Positions 42,830 through 55,544 of a stretch of 64,000 nucleotides of DNA are shown here, one piece after another (the stretch's first letter is position 1; each line of letters begins with the position of its first letter). Position numbers and translations under genes: made by a program. The stretch lies in assembly GCF_029784155.1 (NCBI RefSeq), contig NC_073693.1, positions 333,524,009 through 333,588,008 on the forward strand, read 5' to 3'. The DNA comes from Uranotaenia lowii. Lineage: Eukaryota; Arthropoda; Insecta; Diptera; Culicidae. The notes below the pieces were generated by a model. It ran no database searches and was not told the DNA's origin. It saw nothing but the letters and a program-made list of their open reading frames with translations.

Positions 42830-43240
42830 TTAGGGCTGATTTGCAACCATATGTCTTGTGCGCTTATTAATTTTGCCCAAGTACACGCTCTCTCCTATTA
42901 AGGAGGGCGCAGCAGCTCTGAAGTTTCTTTTTCGAACCCGCAGTACCGACAGTCATCGTTTTGAATAGTGTTTATCTTTTTGATATGCTGTTTTGTTGGA
43001 CAATGTCCGATCAAAAGACCGGCGTAAATACTCAACTCGTGATTACTAACAAGTTCAACACGTTTTTGAAGAGTCGTGCGCTTGGTTCAAAGAATCTTTT
43101 CGCCTGAGCTGCCTCTTTGCTGTTCTCCAGTTGGAGATAATAGTGGTGCTTTCTTAGATATAAAGTCCCATATTCAAGGCACTCCGAGATACTCCGCAGA
43201 AGCTTTTGTCAGATTTTGTTTTACAAATCTAGTTTTGGTG
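42830..43240 (-). pseudogene. RNase H-end remnant of an I/LOA-type LINE
   Basis: The minus strand reads ELSIYAGLLIGHCPTKQHIK, then KINTIQNDDCRYCGFEKET. This has the G-H-C-P and C-x2-C pattern typical of the region after RNase H in I/LOA/R1-like non-LTR retrotransposons. Upstream (to about 43230) is a decayed frame with KNLTKASAEYLGVP-like sequence. Stops and shifts are present. Only a 3' fragment is visible. Confidence 0.6.
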
Positions 43241-46200
43241 ATTAGTGCATTAGTTAAAAAAAATAATAAGATCTAAAAAATTATTCATTGATGACTGATG
43301 AACCAACAAAACAACATGAAACACAAAAAACTTATTTTTAGTTTGTTTGTTTTCCTTCATCCAATCAAACTATAATAAATTGCCAAACCTCAGAGGAAAA
43401 ATAGATTTCATTAGCTAAAAATGCAAATGTTATTGTACATATACCATCCCGTTCAATTTTTAAGTATGTGCTCATTAGCAAGGCCGAGTGAATGGAGGGG
43501 GAGGGTGGGGGTTAAGGGGTTTAACCACCTTTCCCTTGAAGATTTTTTCCATGTAATTTTTTTTTGATTAACCGTACTAACGGGAAATTACTTGATCCCA
43601 AAAGGTATTTAAAAATAACTGTTAGCAAACAGAAAATTAACGGAATTTAATACTCCATCACATCTTGTTGTGGCTGAAATGTTTTTAAAACTTCCAGGTA
43701 GTGCATTAAAGGCAACTTTTCTTGTTCGCGGTTGATAGGAAAGAAGACATTTATTTCGTGCGCATTAATTATTGAAATTTTCCCTGCTCAAGTTATTCAA
43801 ATGGCTACAAAGAAAGATTGGCAAACTGGCAACATTCAAGATTGAAATAATAGCAAAGGTACAAGGGGTTTTCAAAACATAACTACAATGAATCTATCGG
43901 ATGACCTCTCTGAATGCGACAAATCACATCTTATATCACTCTCAGACAAATGTATTTCATTTTAAGACACTATATGCGTTTAGAAATTGAAACTAATTTT
44001 AAGTTGTAAATTTCGAATTGCAATTCTACAAACTCTTTGTATTGGAACTTAAATTTTGACACACAAAAATACAACTTCCTCTTTGGAATGGGGTTTCTTT
44101 TAGAACCCTAACTTATCAATTTCAGAATTTGAAACCTACCATTTTGTCATCAAATTACATTCATCAATGTACATATTGAACATATCAACAAGCTGATAAC
44201 CAAGTGAAAGATACAAGCCACTGACGATAGTCAACAGATTTAGCAGAAAAAAGTTGTACCTAGGATCATAACCGTAGGAACGGGGGGGGGGAGGGGGATT
44301 TGGCGGTTAAACCCCCTCCCCCCCCCCTCATGAAGATCCAAAACAGCAATCGAGGTATTCTACTATACACTCAAAATTTTAAATTCGGAACATAATTTTA
44401 ATAATTGAGCAAGGATAATCAAGAGCAACAATCTAGACTAAAAACTAATGCGAAAACCTGAAAAATCCATCCCAAGTCCACATTTTTTTAAAAAATGTTC
44501 ACTTGTTCGACGAAATTCAGGGCTGAAGATAAAATTTTGAATCAAATAAAACCCATTTCGGATGTTCTGATTCTATTATTCCCAGAGCCAAAATTGAACT
44601 AATATTTTTGTTTTTCGGATTCTGTATCGACTTCAGCATTCTTAATTTTCAGTTCGAATAATGATAAACAATAAGCAATGAAAAGCTGCTTTGAGATCCT
44701 GTTTTAATTTGGTTTTGCATTTCCAAATTCGAAGCTCTAAAATTTATTTCTAACACAAAATTCAAACATTTAAATCTTCGAAATGGCATTCTAATACTGA
44801 AAAGTCAGATTCCGATTTTATTCTGATTCCAATACAGATAATTTTTTTTTTTTAACTTTGAATTAGTGAATTTAGATTATAGCTGAACTAAAGAATTTCA
44901 ATAATAGATTCATGAATGAAGGCTCTGAAACTTGGCTCATAAAATTCTGATCTGGAATAAGATTCGGAAATCGTATTTTTTGTACATTTCAGAAATCGTA
45001 TGGAAATTGCAGAATGCAGATTCAAAATTCAGAAAAAGGTTGAACTTGTAAAAAAAATAAGAATCAACATAAATTGTTGAGAGAAATCATGAACTTAACA
45101 TATTGCGGACCAAATACGAGATATCTCTTTTTTTCGCTTGACAACAGTGTGAAGTATAGATCGAATGGACTGAATTTGAGTTTTTAACTTTATTCGACAA
45201 AATGAACACAACATTTGCCCTAACTTAAATATGCTAAATTTGTAATATTTAGTCCAGGGGTTTCTGAAATATGGAATGCCGAATTTCGGTGATCCTCGTC
45301 AAAGATTTTTCAGCGGTCCTTAATGTGTTAAGATTCCTTGGCAATTCAATTTGCAGATTTCAATATTTTGAATAAAATTTCCTTGTTAACACAATTCAAT
45401 TAAAATTCACAAATGTAAGAAAGAATTTGAGTTCTTTTTTTATAAGAAAAACCCAAATTTTATTTAAAAAAAAATCATCCACAGGATTTTTATTATGGAA
45501 TTGATTCTTTATGATAAATATTTGCTGTTTAAGAAACATTTTCACAAAAAAATCTGCACAAATTGTAACCTTGTATGTACCCTTTGCTACCTACGATCAA
45601 CACCAACCGTTTATACTTTAATTTCAAACTCATAAATGCACAACTGCATGAATACCATTAAAAACGCTTTAATGTCAAGCTTTTGATACAGTTTTGATAA
45701 TTTCGAAACAGCTTTATCCACTAAATTGGTCTCAGTTTCTTTTAAGAGAGAAGTATTGGACCGAAAAATAGCAGAAATTGAAGGAGGAGTATGCAGCTAC
45801 CCAAAATAGATTAGACGCAGTATAAGTTTGAAAAACTGATAAAAATCATGACTGAAAAAGTGTGTGCCGGACGATAGGAGATACCTAGCATAAAATAAAA
45901 ATTTTTTTGACAAAAAACGATAAAAAATTTCAAATTTTTAAATTTTCTTTGAATTATTATTAGATTACCATCATTTACATTCATAGAAAGTATTTATATT
46001 ATACGTATGGTTTTGATATACACGCATTCGTAACTGTCCCATTTCTTAAAGAACTAAGCTTTATTAGTTTTTTTTCTATCAGCTTTTGTTTTTAACATTA
46101 CTTTTGAAAATTGATAGAAATCATTGAAAAAAAATTGTACTATTCTGACAAAAAATTTAAACGTTATATTTTTTTTATATAAAGATTTAAAACAATAGAT

Positions 46201-46335
46201 AATAAACTTTTTGAAAACCCGCTAGAAACTATGCGAAAAAAGAAAAGAAATACTGTTTTTGTTCTCTTTTACCCACCCTGTAAGAGAATTTTTTTTTAAA
46301 TAATTTTAAACCAAATTGAATTTGGGATATTATAA
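43241..46335. other. Intergenic AT-rich sequence
   Basis: Notable only for two G-rich sites. 43494-43540 contains four G runs and the phrase GGGGTTAAGGGGTTTAACC. 44281-44330 is a G-run/C-run near-palindrome with GGCGGTTAAACCCCC. The two look like diverged copies of one repeat end. There is no gene that I can support. Confidence 0.45.
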
Positions 46336-46340
46336 AAACA

Positions 46341-46626
46341 GTATATGGTTTTTGTTTATTGAGTTTTTTCGGTGAGTGAAGCAACTTTTTTAAATTTACG
46401 TAACGTTTCGGGCTACTTCAGACGTAAAAAATAAAGCAGCACAATTCATTCTGTTCGGCTGCTTGTCGGTTAGTAAAACAAACCGACAAGCAGCCGAACA
46501 GAATAAAATTGTGCTGCTTTTTTTTAACGTCTGATGATGGGTGAAGAAAAATAACCCAAAACGTTACGTAAATTTAAAAAAGTGGTTTCACTCACCGAAA
46601 AAACTCAATAAGCAAAAACCGTATAA
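46341..46626. mobile_element. Near-perfect hairpin element (MITE)
   Basis: Left arm (about 46341-46471) and right arm (about 46481-46626) are inverted copies separated by a ~9-base loop, with GTCGGTT and AACCGAC at the tip. A few indels distinguish the arms, notably around 46405-46430 against 46525-46560. The ends read TATATGG and CCGTATA, which would fit a TA target duplication, but that is not decisive. There is no coding capacity. Confidence 0.8.
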
Positions 46627-48329
46627 AAAGTACTGGTGATAAACTTTAATTCATTATAAAAACTGATTTTCATTCTTCAACAAATGTGTTGAATAAAAAA
46701 AACCTTAAGAAATCAAGTAAAGTCAGAAATGCATGTTATGATGGTAACAATATTTATGTACAACTTTCAAATAAATGACAGAATAGGTTTGAGAAATTGG
46801 ATCGAAAACTAGAAAAGTATTTTGGACTTTTGAAATTTTTTTGTAAAATATTTGAAAAAGTTAAATACATTTTTTGTTAAGTTTTAATGTTGAAACGCGC
46901 TTCAATTCATCAGGTAGAAGCATCTTATTCTCATTTTTACACACAGATATGACATTAAAAATTTCATAAAGAACGTGATTTCGAGGAGACCAACCACTAT
47001 TAACGTTCATTTCTGATTTTTTACCATGTTCTATGGCATGGCGGCAGCTCTTATAAGCAATCAACCAAATGCCTCATTGTGGAAGCTCATCGCATTTCAG
47101 AACGCTCGCTTTTCATCCTGTGACACATACAAACACACACACACACACACACACACATTAAAGACACCACCAAAATGGAAGCCAATCAGAGAGAGATTTC
47201 TTCGGGTCGGTTGATTGGCAGTGTACTTTTCTGCTTTGTCGTCGAACGTCCTCAGTCCTCGACATCCTCGACGTTCGTTGTCTGCCAAAGTCTGAATAAG
47301 TCTGCCGTCTAGCTCTCTCTGTACACGACTTTTCCGGAAAATCACACTCCTATGTGGTGGCTGAGCTTCTGAAACCGATGACAGCTTTCCGATCACCACT
47401 CTCGGCACGGTCCTTTTGCACTGTGGGAAAATTAGATGATGATTTTTTTATTTTCAATTTATTCCTTAATTTTTAATCCTTAAACCTTAAAAAGTTATTT
47501 TTTAAATGGCTTGTTCATTGATAACAATTTTATTATGTTAGTATGACAATTGTCACACAATGTTCTGTGTGCCAGCATCAGAATGTGCACTTTGCTTGCA
47601 TTGATCCTTGTGCTCGGATCATTGAGACGGGGCTGCGGTATTTTTTCTTGCATGAGAAATCCTCTTCCTGGTGGTGCATCATCAATCCTTTGAAGCGTTA
47701 AGTTATATCTTTAGCTCCTTCTCTCTGGCGCTGCTGTCCCGGTCCAGATTAAACCGAGTGCATGGGTGATGCCGAGAGATGAGTATGGGAGTTTATTCTA
47801 ACGCTTAAATTCCGGAAAACCCACAACCAGTCCTTGTCCATCATTCTGCAAAAAGGTCCTTCCCATATCAGTTGAAAGACATCAGTGTGTGTGTGTCGTT
47901 TGCCGGGAAGTGAACCATTATGTGTGTTGACTGGCTGCTGTTGAACTGATGATATTCTCTTGAAGGTTTTCCGGGGAGAAATAGACACACTCGCATTCTA
48001 AGTATTCCCAGGATCATCATCACTCACTTCATCATTCATCCCCAACCCGAGATGAAATGGCTTTCGATCGTGTCACGATGGATTCGAGGATATGGAGGTT
48101 TTTTTCGCTTCTGTTTCGAGTTACTTGACCACTTAAAATTCCTTTTAGTTGAGAAAATGTCGCTAGAAAAAATTCTGCTGTAATGAAGTGTTTATGATGC
48201 TGGAAAGATTATTTGGTTCCAGTATACGCAAAATTTAGTTAACATCCAACAAAAACAGAAGTGAGTATGGATATCAGTTATCAAAAAGCTCGTAAACTTT
48301 GGAACTGCACAAAAAATTAAAAAAGAACA
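46627..48329. other. Intergenic; GC-richer from 46980
   Basis: Contains a CA microsatellite (47131-47157) and GC-richer sequence to 48100, which may be regulatory or untranslated sequence of a neighbouring gene. I find no exon with supporting splice signals and family similarity. Confidence 0.4.
47131..47157. repeat. CA microsatellite
   Basis: About 13 CA dinucleotides in a row, following ACATACAAACACA. Confidence 0.9.
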
Positions 48330-48797
48330 ATGAAAAATGACAAAAATGACAAAAATGACAAAAATGACAAAAATGACAAAAATGACAAAAATGACAAAAA
48401 TGACAAAAATGACAAAAATGACAAAAATGACAAAAATGACAAAAATGACAAAAATGACAAAAATGACAAAAATGACAAAAATGACAAAAATGACAAAAAT
48501 GACAAAAATGACAAAAATGACAAAAATGACAAAAATGACAAAAATGACAAAAATGACAAAAATGACAAAAATGACAAAAATGACAAAAATGACAAAAATG
48601 ACAAAAATGACAAAAATGACAAAAATGACAAAAATGACAAAAATGACAAAAATGACAAAAATGACAAAAATGACAAAAAATGACAAAAATGATAAAAATG
48701 AAAAAATTGACAAAAATGACAAAAATGACAAAAATTACAAAAATGACAAAAATGACAAAAATGACAAAAATGACAAAAATTACAAAAATGACAAAAA
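48330..48797 (+). repeat. 9-bp satellite array S1, unit ATGACAAAA
   Basis: About 50 head-to-tail copies, nearly perfect to 48670, then with single-base changes (ATTACAAAA, ATGATAAAA, one slipped A). The unit is the exact reverse complement of array S3 (TTTTGTCAT). Confidence 0.97.
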
Positions 48798-49802
48798 AAT
48801 AAAAAAAAATTAAATGATAAATCTACTAAATTTACAGAGAACGCTTGGCGATTAGCTTTTCTAACCATTTCATCGCTTTTTGCTGTCGTAATTTTTCATT
48901 TATCTGAAACACGACATTTAGTTTCTGCTTATGAAATGCCAAGCGAGGTTTACATTCAGCTAAAATGTGGAAGCGTGATCTTCACTGCTACCCGTAAATT
49001 GGACGATGAAGATTTCCACCCACCTTGCTTCCCACATTTCCGGATCCGGTTTCCTGCGCACCGGATGTGGCACTGCTGCTGCTTCTTTGGCCCTGTTGTT
49101 TCTACTAGGACTAGCTCCAACTTTACACCATCCAAGAGCACGGGTAATCTTCTGAAAACCGATTTTCCATTCGCAGCACGAGCAAAACGCGAAGCCAAGG
49201 TACCCACTATAGAAAAAACGGGAAAACTATACACAGTTAACATGCTTTATGGAATGGAGTTTTCAACGCCGATGTCGCCGGTTGTTTTCTAACTCGATTT
49301 CTGACACCGCAGCTCAGCCCCAGAATCAACCACAGGACCCCAAGAGCTACCCTGGAAGACGAGTCAGAGTTATGTGCCAGAAGCTGGAAGAGGATGAGGA
49401 AGATTTTTGCTTTCCCGGATCCCGGACCCCGGACAAAGTTTGCTACATTTGTCGATAGTTGGAAAAACTTTGCTCCGCTTTTGGTCGACCCCGATGCTCC
49501 TCCCTTCAGGGAACGGGAATTCACTTCCTGCCAAAAGGGATCGCCCCGGGATCAACTTGAACCAGAACCGGATCTCGGGTGGTGGCCATGCGAGGTGGTT
49601 AAACAAGAAAGTAATGCCTAAGGTTCGATTCAAATCATTAATACTAAAATGAGAATGCACAGCTGCGAGAAGAAAAATTTAAAAATTTTGAAACCTTCAG
49701 TTTCAAAGCTCAATGGAAACATTATAAAAACAAGAAGAAAAAAAAAATATTAGCTGAATTTCAAACCCAAAAAAAATTTTAAAAATACAATAAATTTTCT
49801 TG
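48798..49802. other. GC-richer single-copy island inside the satellite block
   Basis: About 1 kb of non-repetitive sequence, richest in GC at 48990-49600, with frames of ~100 codons on both strands and no recognised family. It may be an exon or regulatory remnant, or the original locus in which the arrays expanded. Confidence 0.45.
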
Positions 49803-52800
49803 TTTTTGTCAATTTTGACAATTTTGAGAATTTTGAGAATTCGGACAATTTTGGCAATTTTGACAATTTTGACAATTTTGACAATTTTGACAATTTTGAC
49901 AATTTTGACAATTTTGCCAATTTTGACAATTTTGACAATTTTGACATTTATGACAATTTTGACAATTTTGCCAATTTTGCCAATTTTGCCAATTTTGACA
50001 ATTTTGACAATTTTGACAATTTTGACAATTTTGACAATTTTGACAATTTGGACAATTTGGACAATTTTGACAATTTTGACAATTTTGACAATTTTGAAAA
50101 TTTTGCCAATTTTGACAATTTTGACAATTTTGACAATTTTGACAATTTTGACAATTTTGACAATTTTGACAATTTTGACAATTTTGACAATTTTGACAAT
50201 TTTGACAATTTTGACAATTTTGACAATTTTGACAATTTTGACAATTTTGACAATTTTGACAATTTTGACAATTTTGACAATTTTGACAATTTTGACAATT
50301 TTGACAATTTTGACAATTTTGACAATTTTGACAATTTTGACAATTTTGACAATTTTGACAATTTTGACAATTTTGACAATTTTGACAATTTTGACAATTT
50401 TGACAATTTTGACAATTTTGACAATTTTGACAATTTTGACAATTTTGACAATTTTGACAATTTTGATAATTTTGACAATTTTGACAATTTTGACAATTTT
50501 GACAATTTTGACAATTTTGACAATTTTGACAATTTTGACAATTTTGACAATTTTGGCAATTTTGACAAATTTGACAATTTTGACAATTTTGACAATTTTG
50601 TCAATTTTGACAATTTTGACAATTTTGACAATTTTGACAATTTTGACAATTTTGACAATTTTGACAATTTGGACAATTTGGACAATTTGGACAATTTGGA
50701 CAATTTTAACAATTTTGACAGTTTTGACAATTTTGACAATTTTGAGAATTTTGACAATTTTGACAATTTTGACAATTTTGACAATTTTGACAATTTTGAC
50801 AATTTTGACAATTTTGACAATTTTGACAATTTTGACAATTTTGACAATTTTGACAATTTTGACAATTTTGACAATTTTGACAATTTTGTCAATTTTGACA
50901 ATTATGACAATTTTGACAATTTTGGCAATTTTGACAATTTTGACAGTTTTGACAATTTTGACAATTTTGACAATTTTGACAATTTTGACAATTTTGACAA
51001 TTTTGACAATTTTGACAATTTTGACAATTTTGACAATTTTGACAATTAAGACAATTTTGACAATTAAGACAATTTTGACAATTTTGACAATTTTGACAAT
51101 TTTGACAATTTTGACAATTTTGACAATTTTGACAATTTTGACAATTTTGACAATTTTGACAATTTTGACAATTTTGACAATTTTGACAATTTTGACAATT
51201 TTGACAATTTTGACAAATTTGACAATTTTGACTTTTTTGACAATTTTGACAATTTTGACAATTTTGACAATTTTGACAATTTTGACAATTTTGACAATTT
51301 TGACAATTTTGACAATTTTGACAATTTTGACAATTTTGACAATTTTGACAATTTTGACAATTTTGACAATTTTGACAATTTTGACAATTTTGACAATTTG
51401 GACAATTTTAACAATTTTGACAGTTTTGACAATTTTGACAATTTTGACAATTTTGACAATTTTGACAATTTTGACAATTTTGACAATTTTGACAATTTTG
51501 ACAATTTTGACAATTTTGACAATTTTGACAATTTTGACAATTTTGACAATTTTGACAATTTTGACAATTTTGACAATTTTGACAATTCTGACAATTTTGA
51601 CAATTTTGACAATTTTGACAATTTTGACAATTTTGACAATTTTGACAATTTTGACAATTTTGACAATTTTGACAATTATGACAATTTTGACAGTTTTGGC
51701 AATTTTGACAATTTTGACAGTTTGACAATTTTGACAATTTTGACAATTTTGACAATTTTGACAATTTTGACAATTTTGACAATTTTGACAATTTTGACAA
51801 TTTTGACAATTTTGACAATTTTGACAATTTTGACAATTTTGACAATTTTGACAATTTTGACAATTTTGACAATTTTGACAATTTTGACAATTTTGACAAT
51901 TTTGACAATTTTGACAATTTTGACAATTTTGACAATTTTGACAATTTTGACAATTTTGACAATTTTGACAATTTTGACAATTTTGACAATTTTGACAATT
52001 TTGACAATTTTGACAATTTTGACAATTTTGACAATTTTGACAATTTTGACAATTTTGACAATTTTGACAATTTTGACAATTTTGACAATTTTGACAATTT
52101 TGACAATTTTGACAATTTTGACAATTTTGACAATTTTGACAATTTTGACAATTTTGACAATTTTGACAATTTTGACAATTTTGACAATTTTGACAATTTT
52201 GACAATTTTGACAATTTTGACAATTTTGACAGCTTTGACAATTTTGACAATTTTGACAATTATGACAATTTTGACAATTTTGACAATTTTGACAATTTTG
52301 ACAATTTTGACAATTTTGACAATTTTGACAATTTTGACAATTATGACAATTTTGACAATTTTGACAATTTTGACAATTTTGACAATTTTGACAATTTTGA
52401 CAATTTTGACAATTTTGACAATTTTGACAATTTTGACAATTTTGACAATTTTGACAATTTTGACAATTTTGACAATTTTGACAATTTTGACAATTTTGAC
52501 AATTTTGACAATTTTGACAATTTTGACAATTTTGACAATTTTGACAATTTTGACAATTTTGACAATTTTGACAATTTTGACAATTTTGACAATTTTGACA
52601 ATTTTGACAATTTTGACAATTTTGACAATTTTGACAATTTTGACAATTTTGACAATTTTGGCAATTTTGACAATTTTGACAATTTTCACAGGTTTGACAA
52701 TTTTGACTATTTTGACAATTTTGACAATTTTCACAGGTTTGACAATTTTGACAATTTTGACAATTTTGACAATTTTGACAATTTTGACAATTTTGACAAT

Positions 52801-55544
52801 TTTGACAATTTTGACAATTTTGACAATTTTGAAAATTTTGACAATTTTGAAAATTTTGACAATTTTGACAATTTTGACAATTTTGACAATTTTGACAATT
52901 TTGACAATTTTGACAATTTTGACAATTTTGACAATTTTGACAATTTTGACAATTTTGACAATTTTGACAATTTTGACAATTTTGACAATTTTGACAATTT
53001 TGACAATTTTGACAATTTTGACAATTTTGACAATTTTGACAATTTTGATAATTTTGACAATTTTGACAATTTTGACAATTTTGACAATTTTGACAATTTT
53101 GACAATTTTGACAATTTTGACAATTTTGACAATTTTGACAATTTTGACAATTTTGACAATTTTGTCATTTTTGACAATTTTGACAATTTTGACAATTTTG
53201 ACAATTTTGACAATTTTGACAATTTTGACAGCTTTGACAATTTTGACAATTTTTACAATTTCGACCATTTTGACAATTTTGACAATTTTGACAATTTCGA
53301 CAATTTTGACAATTTTGACAATTTTGACAATTTTGACAATTTTGACAATTTTGACAATTTTGACAATTTCGACAATTTTGTCATTTTTGACAATTTTGAC
53401 AATTTTGACAATTTTGACAATTTTGACAATTTTGACAATTTTGACAATTTTAACAATTTTGACAATTTTGACAATTTTGACAATTTTGACAATTTTGACA
53501 ATTTTGACAATTTTGACAATTTTGACAATTTTGACAATTTTGACAATTTTGACAATTTTGACAATTTTGACAATTTTGACAATTTTGACAATTTTGACAA
53601 TTTTGACAATTTTGACAATTTTGACAATTTTGACAATTTTGACAATTTTGACAATTTTGAAAATTTTGACAATTTTGACAATTTAGACAATTTTGACAAT
53701 TTTGACAATTTTGACAATTTTGACAATTTTGACAATTTTGACAATTTTGACAATTTTGACAATTTTGACAATTTTGACAATTTTGACAATTTTGACGATT
53801 TTGACAATTTTGACAATTTTGACAATTTTGACAATTTTGACAATTTTGACAATTTTGACAATTTTGACAATTTTGACAATTTTGACAATTTTGACAATTT
53901 TGACAATTTTGACAATTTTGACAATTTTGACAATTTTGACAATTTTGACAATTTTGACAATTTTGACAATTTTGACAATTTTGACAATTTTGACAATTTT
54001 GGCAATTTTGACAATTTTGACAATTTTCACAGGTTTGACAATTTTGACTATTTTGACAATTTTGACAATTTTCACAGGTTTGACAATTTTGACAATTTTG
54101 ACAATTTTGACAATTTTGACAATTTTGACAATTTTGACAATTTTGAAAATTTTGACAATTTTGAAAATTTTGACAATTTTGACAATTTTGACAATTTTGA
54201 CAATTTTGACAATTTTGACAATTTTGACAATTTTGACAATTTTGACAATTTTGACAATTTTGACAATTTTGACAATTTTGACAATTTTGACAATTTTGAC
54301 AATTTTGACAATTTTGACAATTTTGACAATTTTGACAATTTTGACAATTTTGACAATTTTGACAATTTTGACAATTTTGACAATTTTGACAATTTTGACA
54401 ATTTTGACAATTTTGACAATTTTGACAATTTTGACAATTTTGACAATTTTGACAATTTTGACAATTTTGACAATTTTGACAATTTTGACAATTTCGACAA
54501 TTTTGTCATTTTTGACAATTTTGACAATTTTGACAATTTTGACAATTTTGACAATTTTGACAATTTTGACAGCTTTGACAATTTTGACAATTTTTACAAT
54601 TTCGACCATTTTGACAATTTTGACAATTTTGACAATTTTTACAATTTCGACAATTTTGACAATTTTGACAATTTTGACAATTTTGACAATTTTGACAATT
54701 TCGACAATTTTGTCATTTTTGACAATTTTGACAATTTTGACAATTTTGACAATTTTGACAATTTTGACAATTTTGACAATTTTGACAGCTTTGACAATTT
54801 TGACAATTTTTACAATTTCGACAATTTTGACAATTTTGACAATTTTGACAATTTTGACAATTTTGACAATTTTTACAATTTCGACAAATTTGACAATTTT
54901 GACAGCTTTGACAATTTTGACAATTTTGACAATTTTGACAATTTTGACAATTTTGACAATTTTGACAATTTTGACAATTTTGACAATTTTGACAATTTTG
55001 ACAATTTTGACAATTTTGACAATTTTGACAATTTTGACAATTTTGACAATTTTGACAATTTTGACAATTTTGACAATTTTGACAATTTTGACAATTTTGA
55101 CAATTTTGACAATTTTGACAATTTTGACAATTTTGACAATTTTGACAATTTTGACAATTTTGACAATTTTGACAATTTTGACAATTTTGACAATTTTGAC
55201 AATTTTGACAATTTTGACAATTTTGACAATTTTGACAATTTTGACAATTTTGACAATTTTAACAATTTTGACAATTTTGACAATTTTGACAATTTTGACA
55301 ATTTTGACAATTTTGACAATTTTGAAAATTTTGACAATTTTGACAATTATGACAATTTTGACAATTTTGACAATTTTGACAATTTTGACAATTTTGAAAA
55401 TTTTGACAATTTTGACAATTTTGACAATTTTGACAATTTTGACAATTTTGACAATTTTGACAATTTTGACAATTTTGACAATTTTGACAATTTTGACAAT
55501 TTTGAAAATTTTGACAATTCTGACAATTATGACAATTCTGACAA
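49803..55544 (+). repeat. 9-bp satellite array S2, unit TTTTGACAA
   Basis: Roughly 640 copies over 5.7 kb, highly homogeneous, with marker variants (TTTTGGCAA, TTTTGTCAA, TTTGGACAA, TTTTCACAGG, TTTTGACAG, TTTCGACAA). Variant blocks recur at fixed distances: 702, 774 and 1,341 bp, all multiples of 9. This shows higher-order duplication. Isolated TTTTGTCAT units occur at about 53161, 53387, 54504 and 54711, foreshadowing S3. The reading frames of 300-760 codons on both strands are by-products of the 9-bp period. Confidence 0.97.

Noticed and set aside
48192..48868. Open frames of 117-183 codons through array S1
   Set aside because: Same periodicity artefact (NDK, TKM, HFC repeats).
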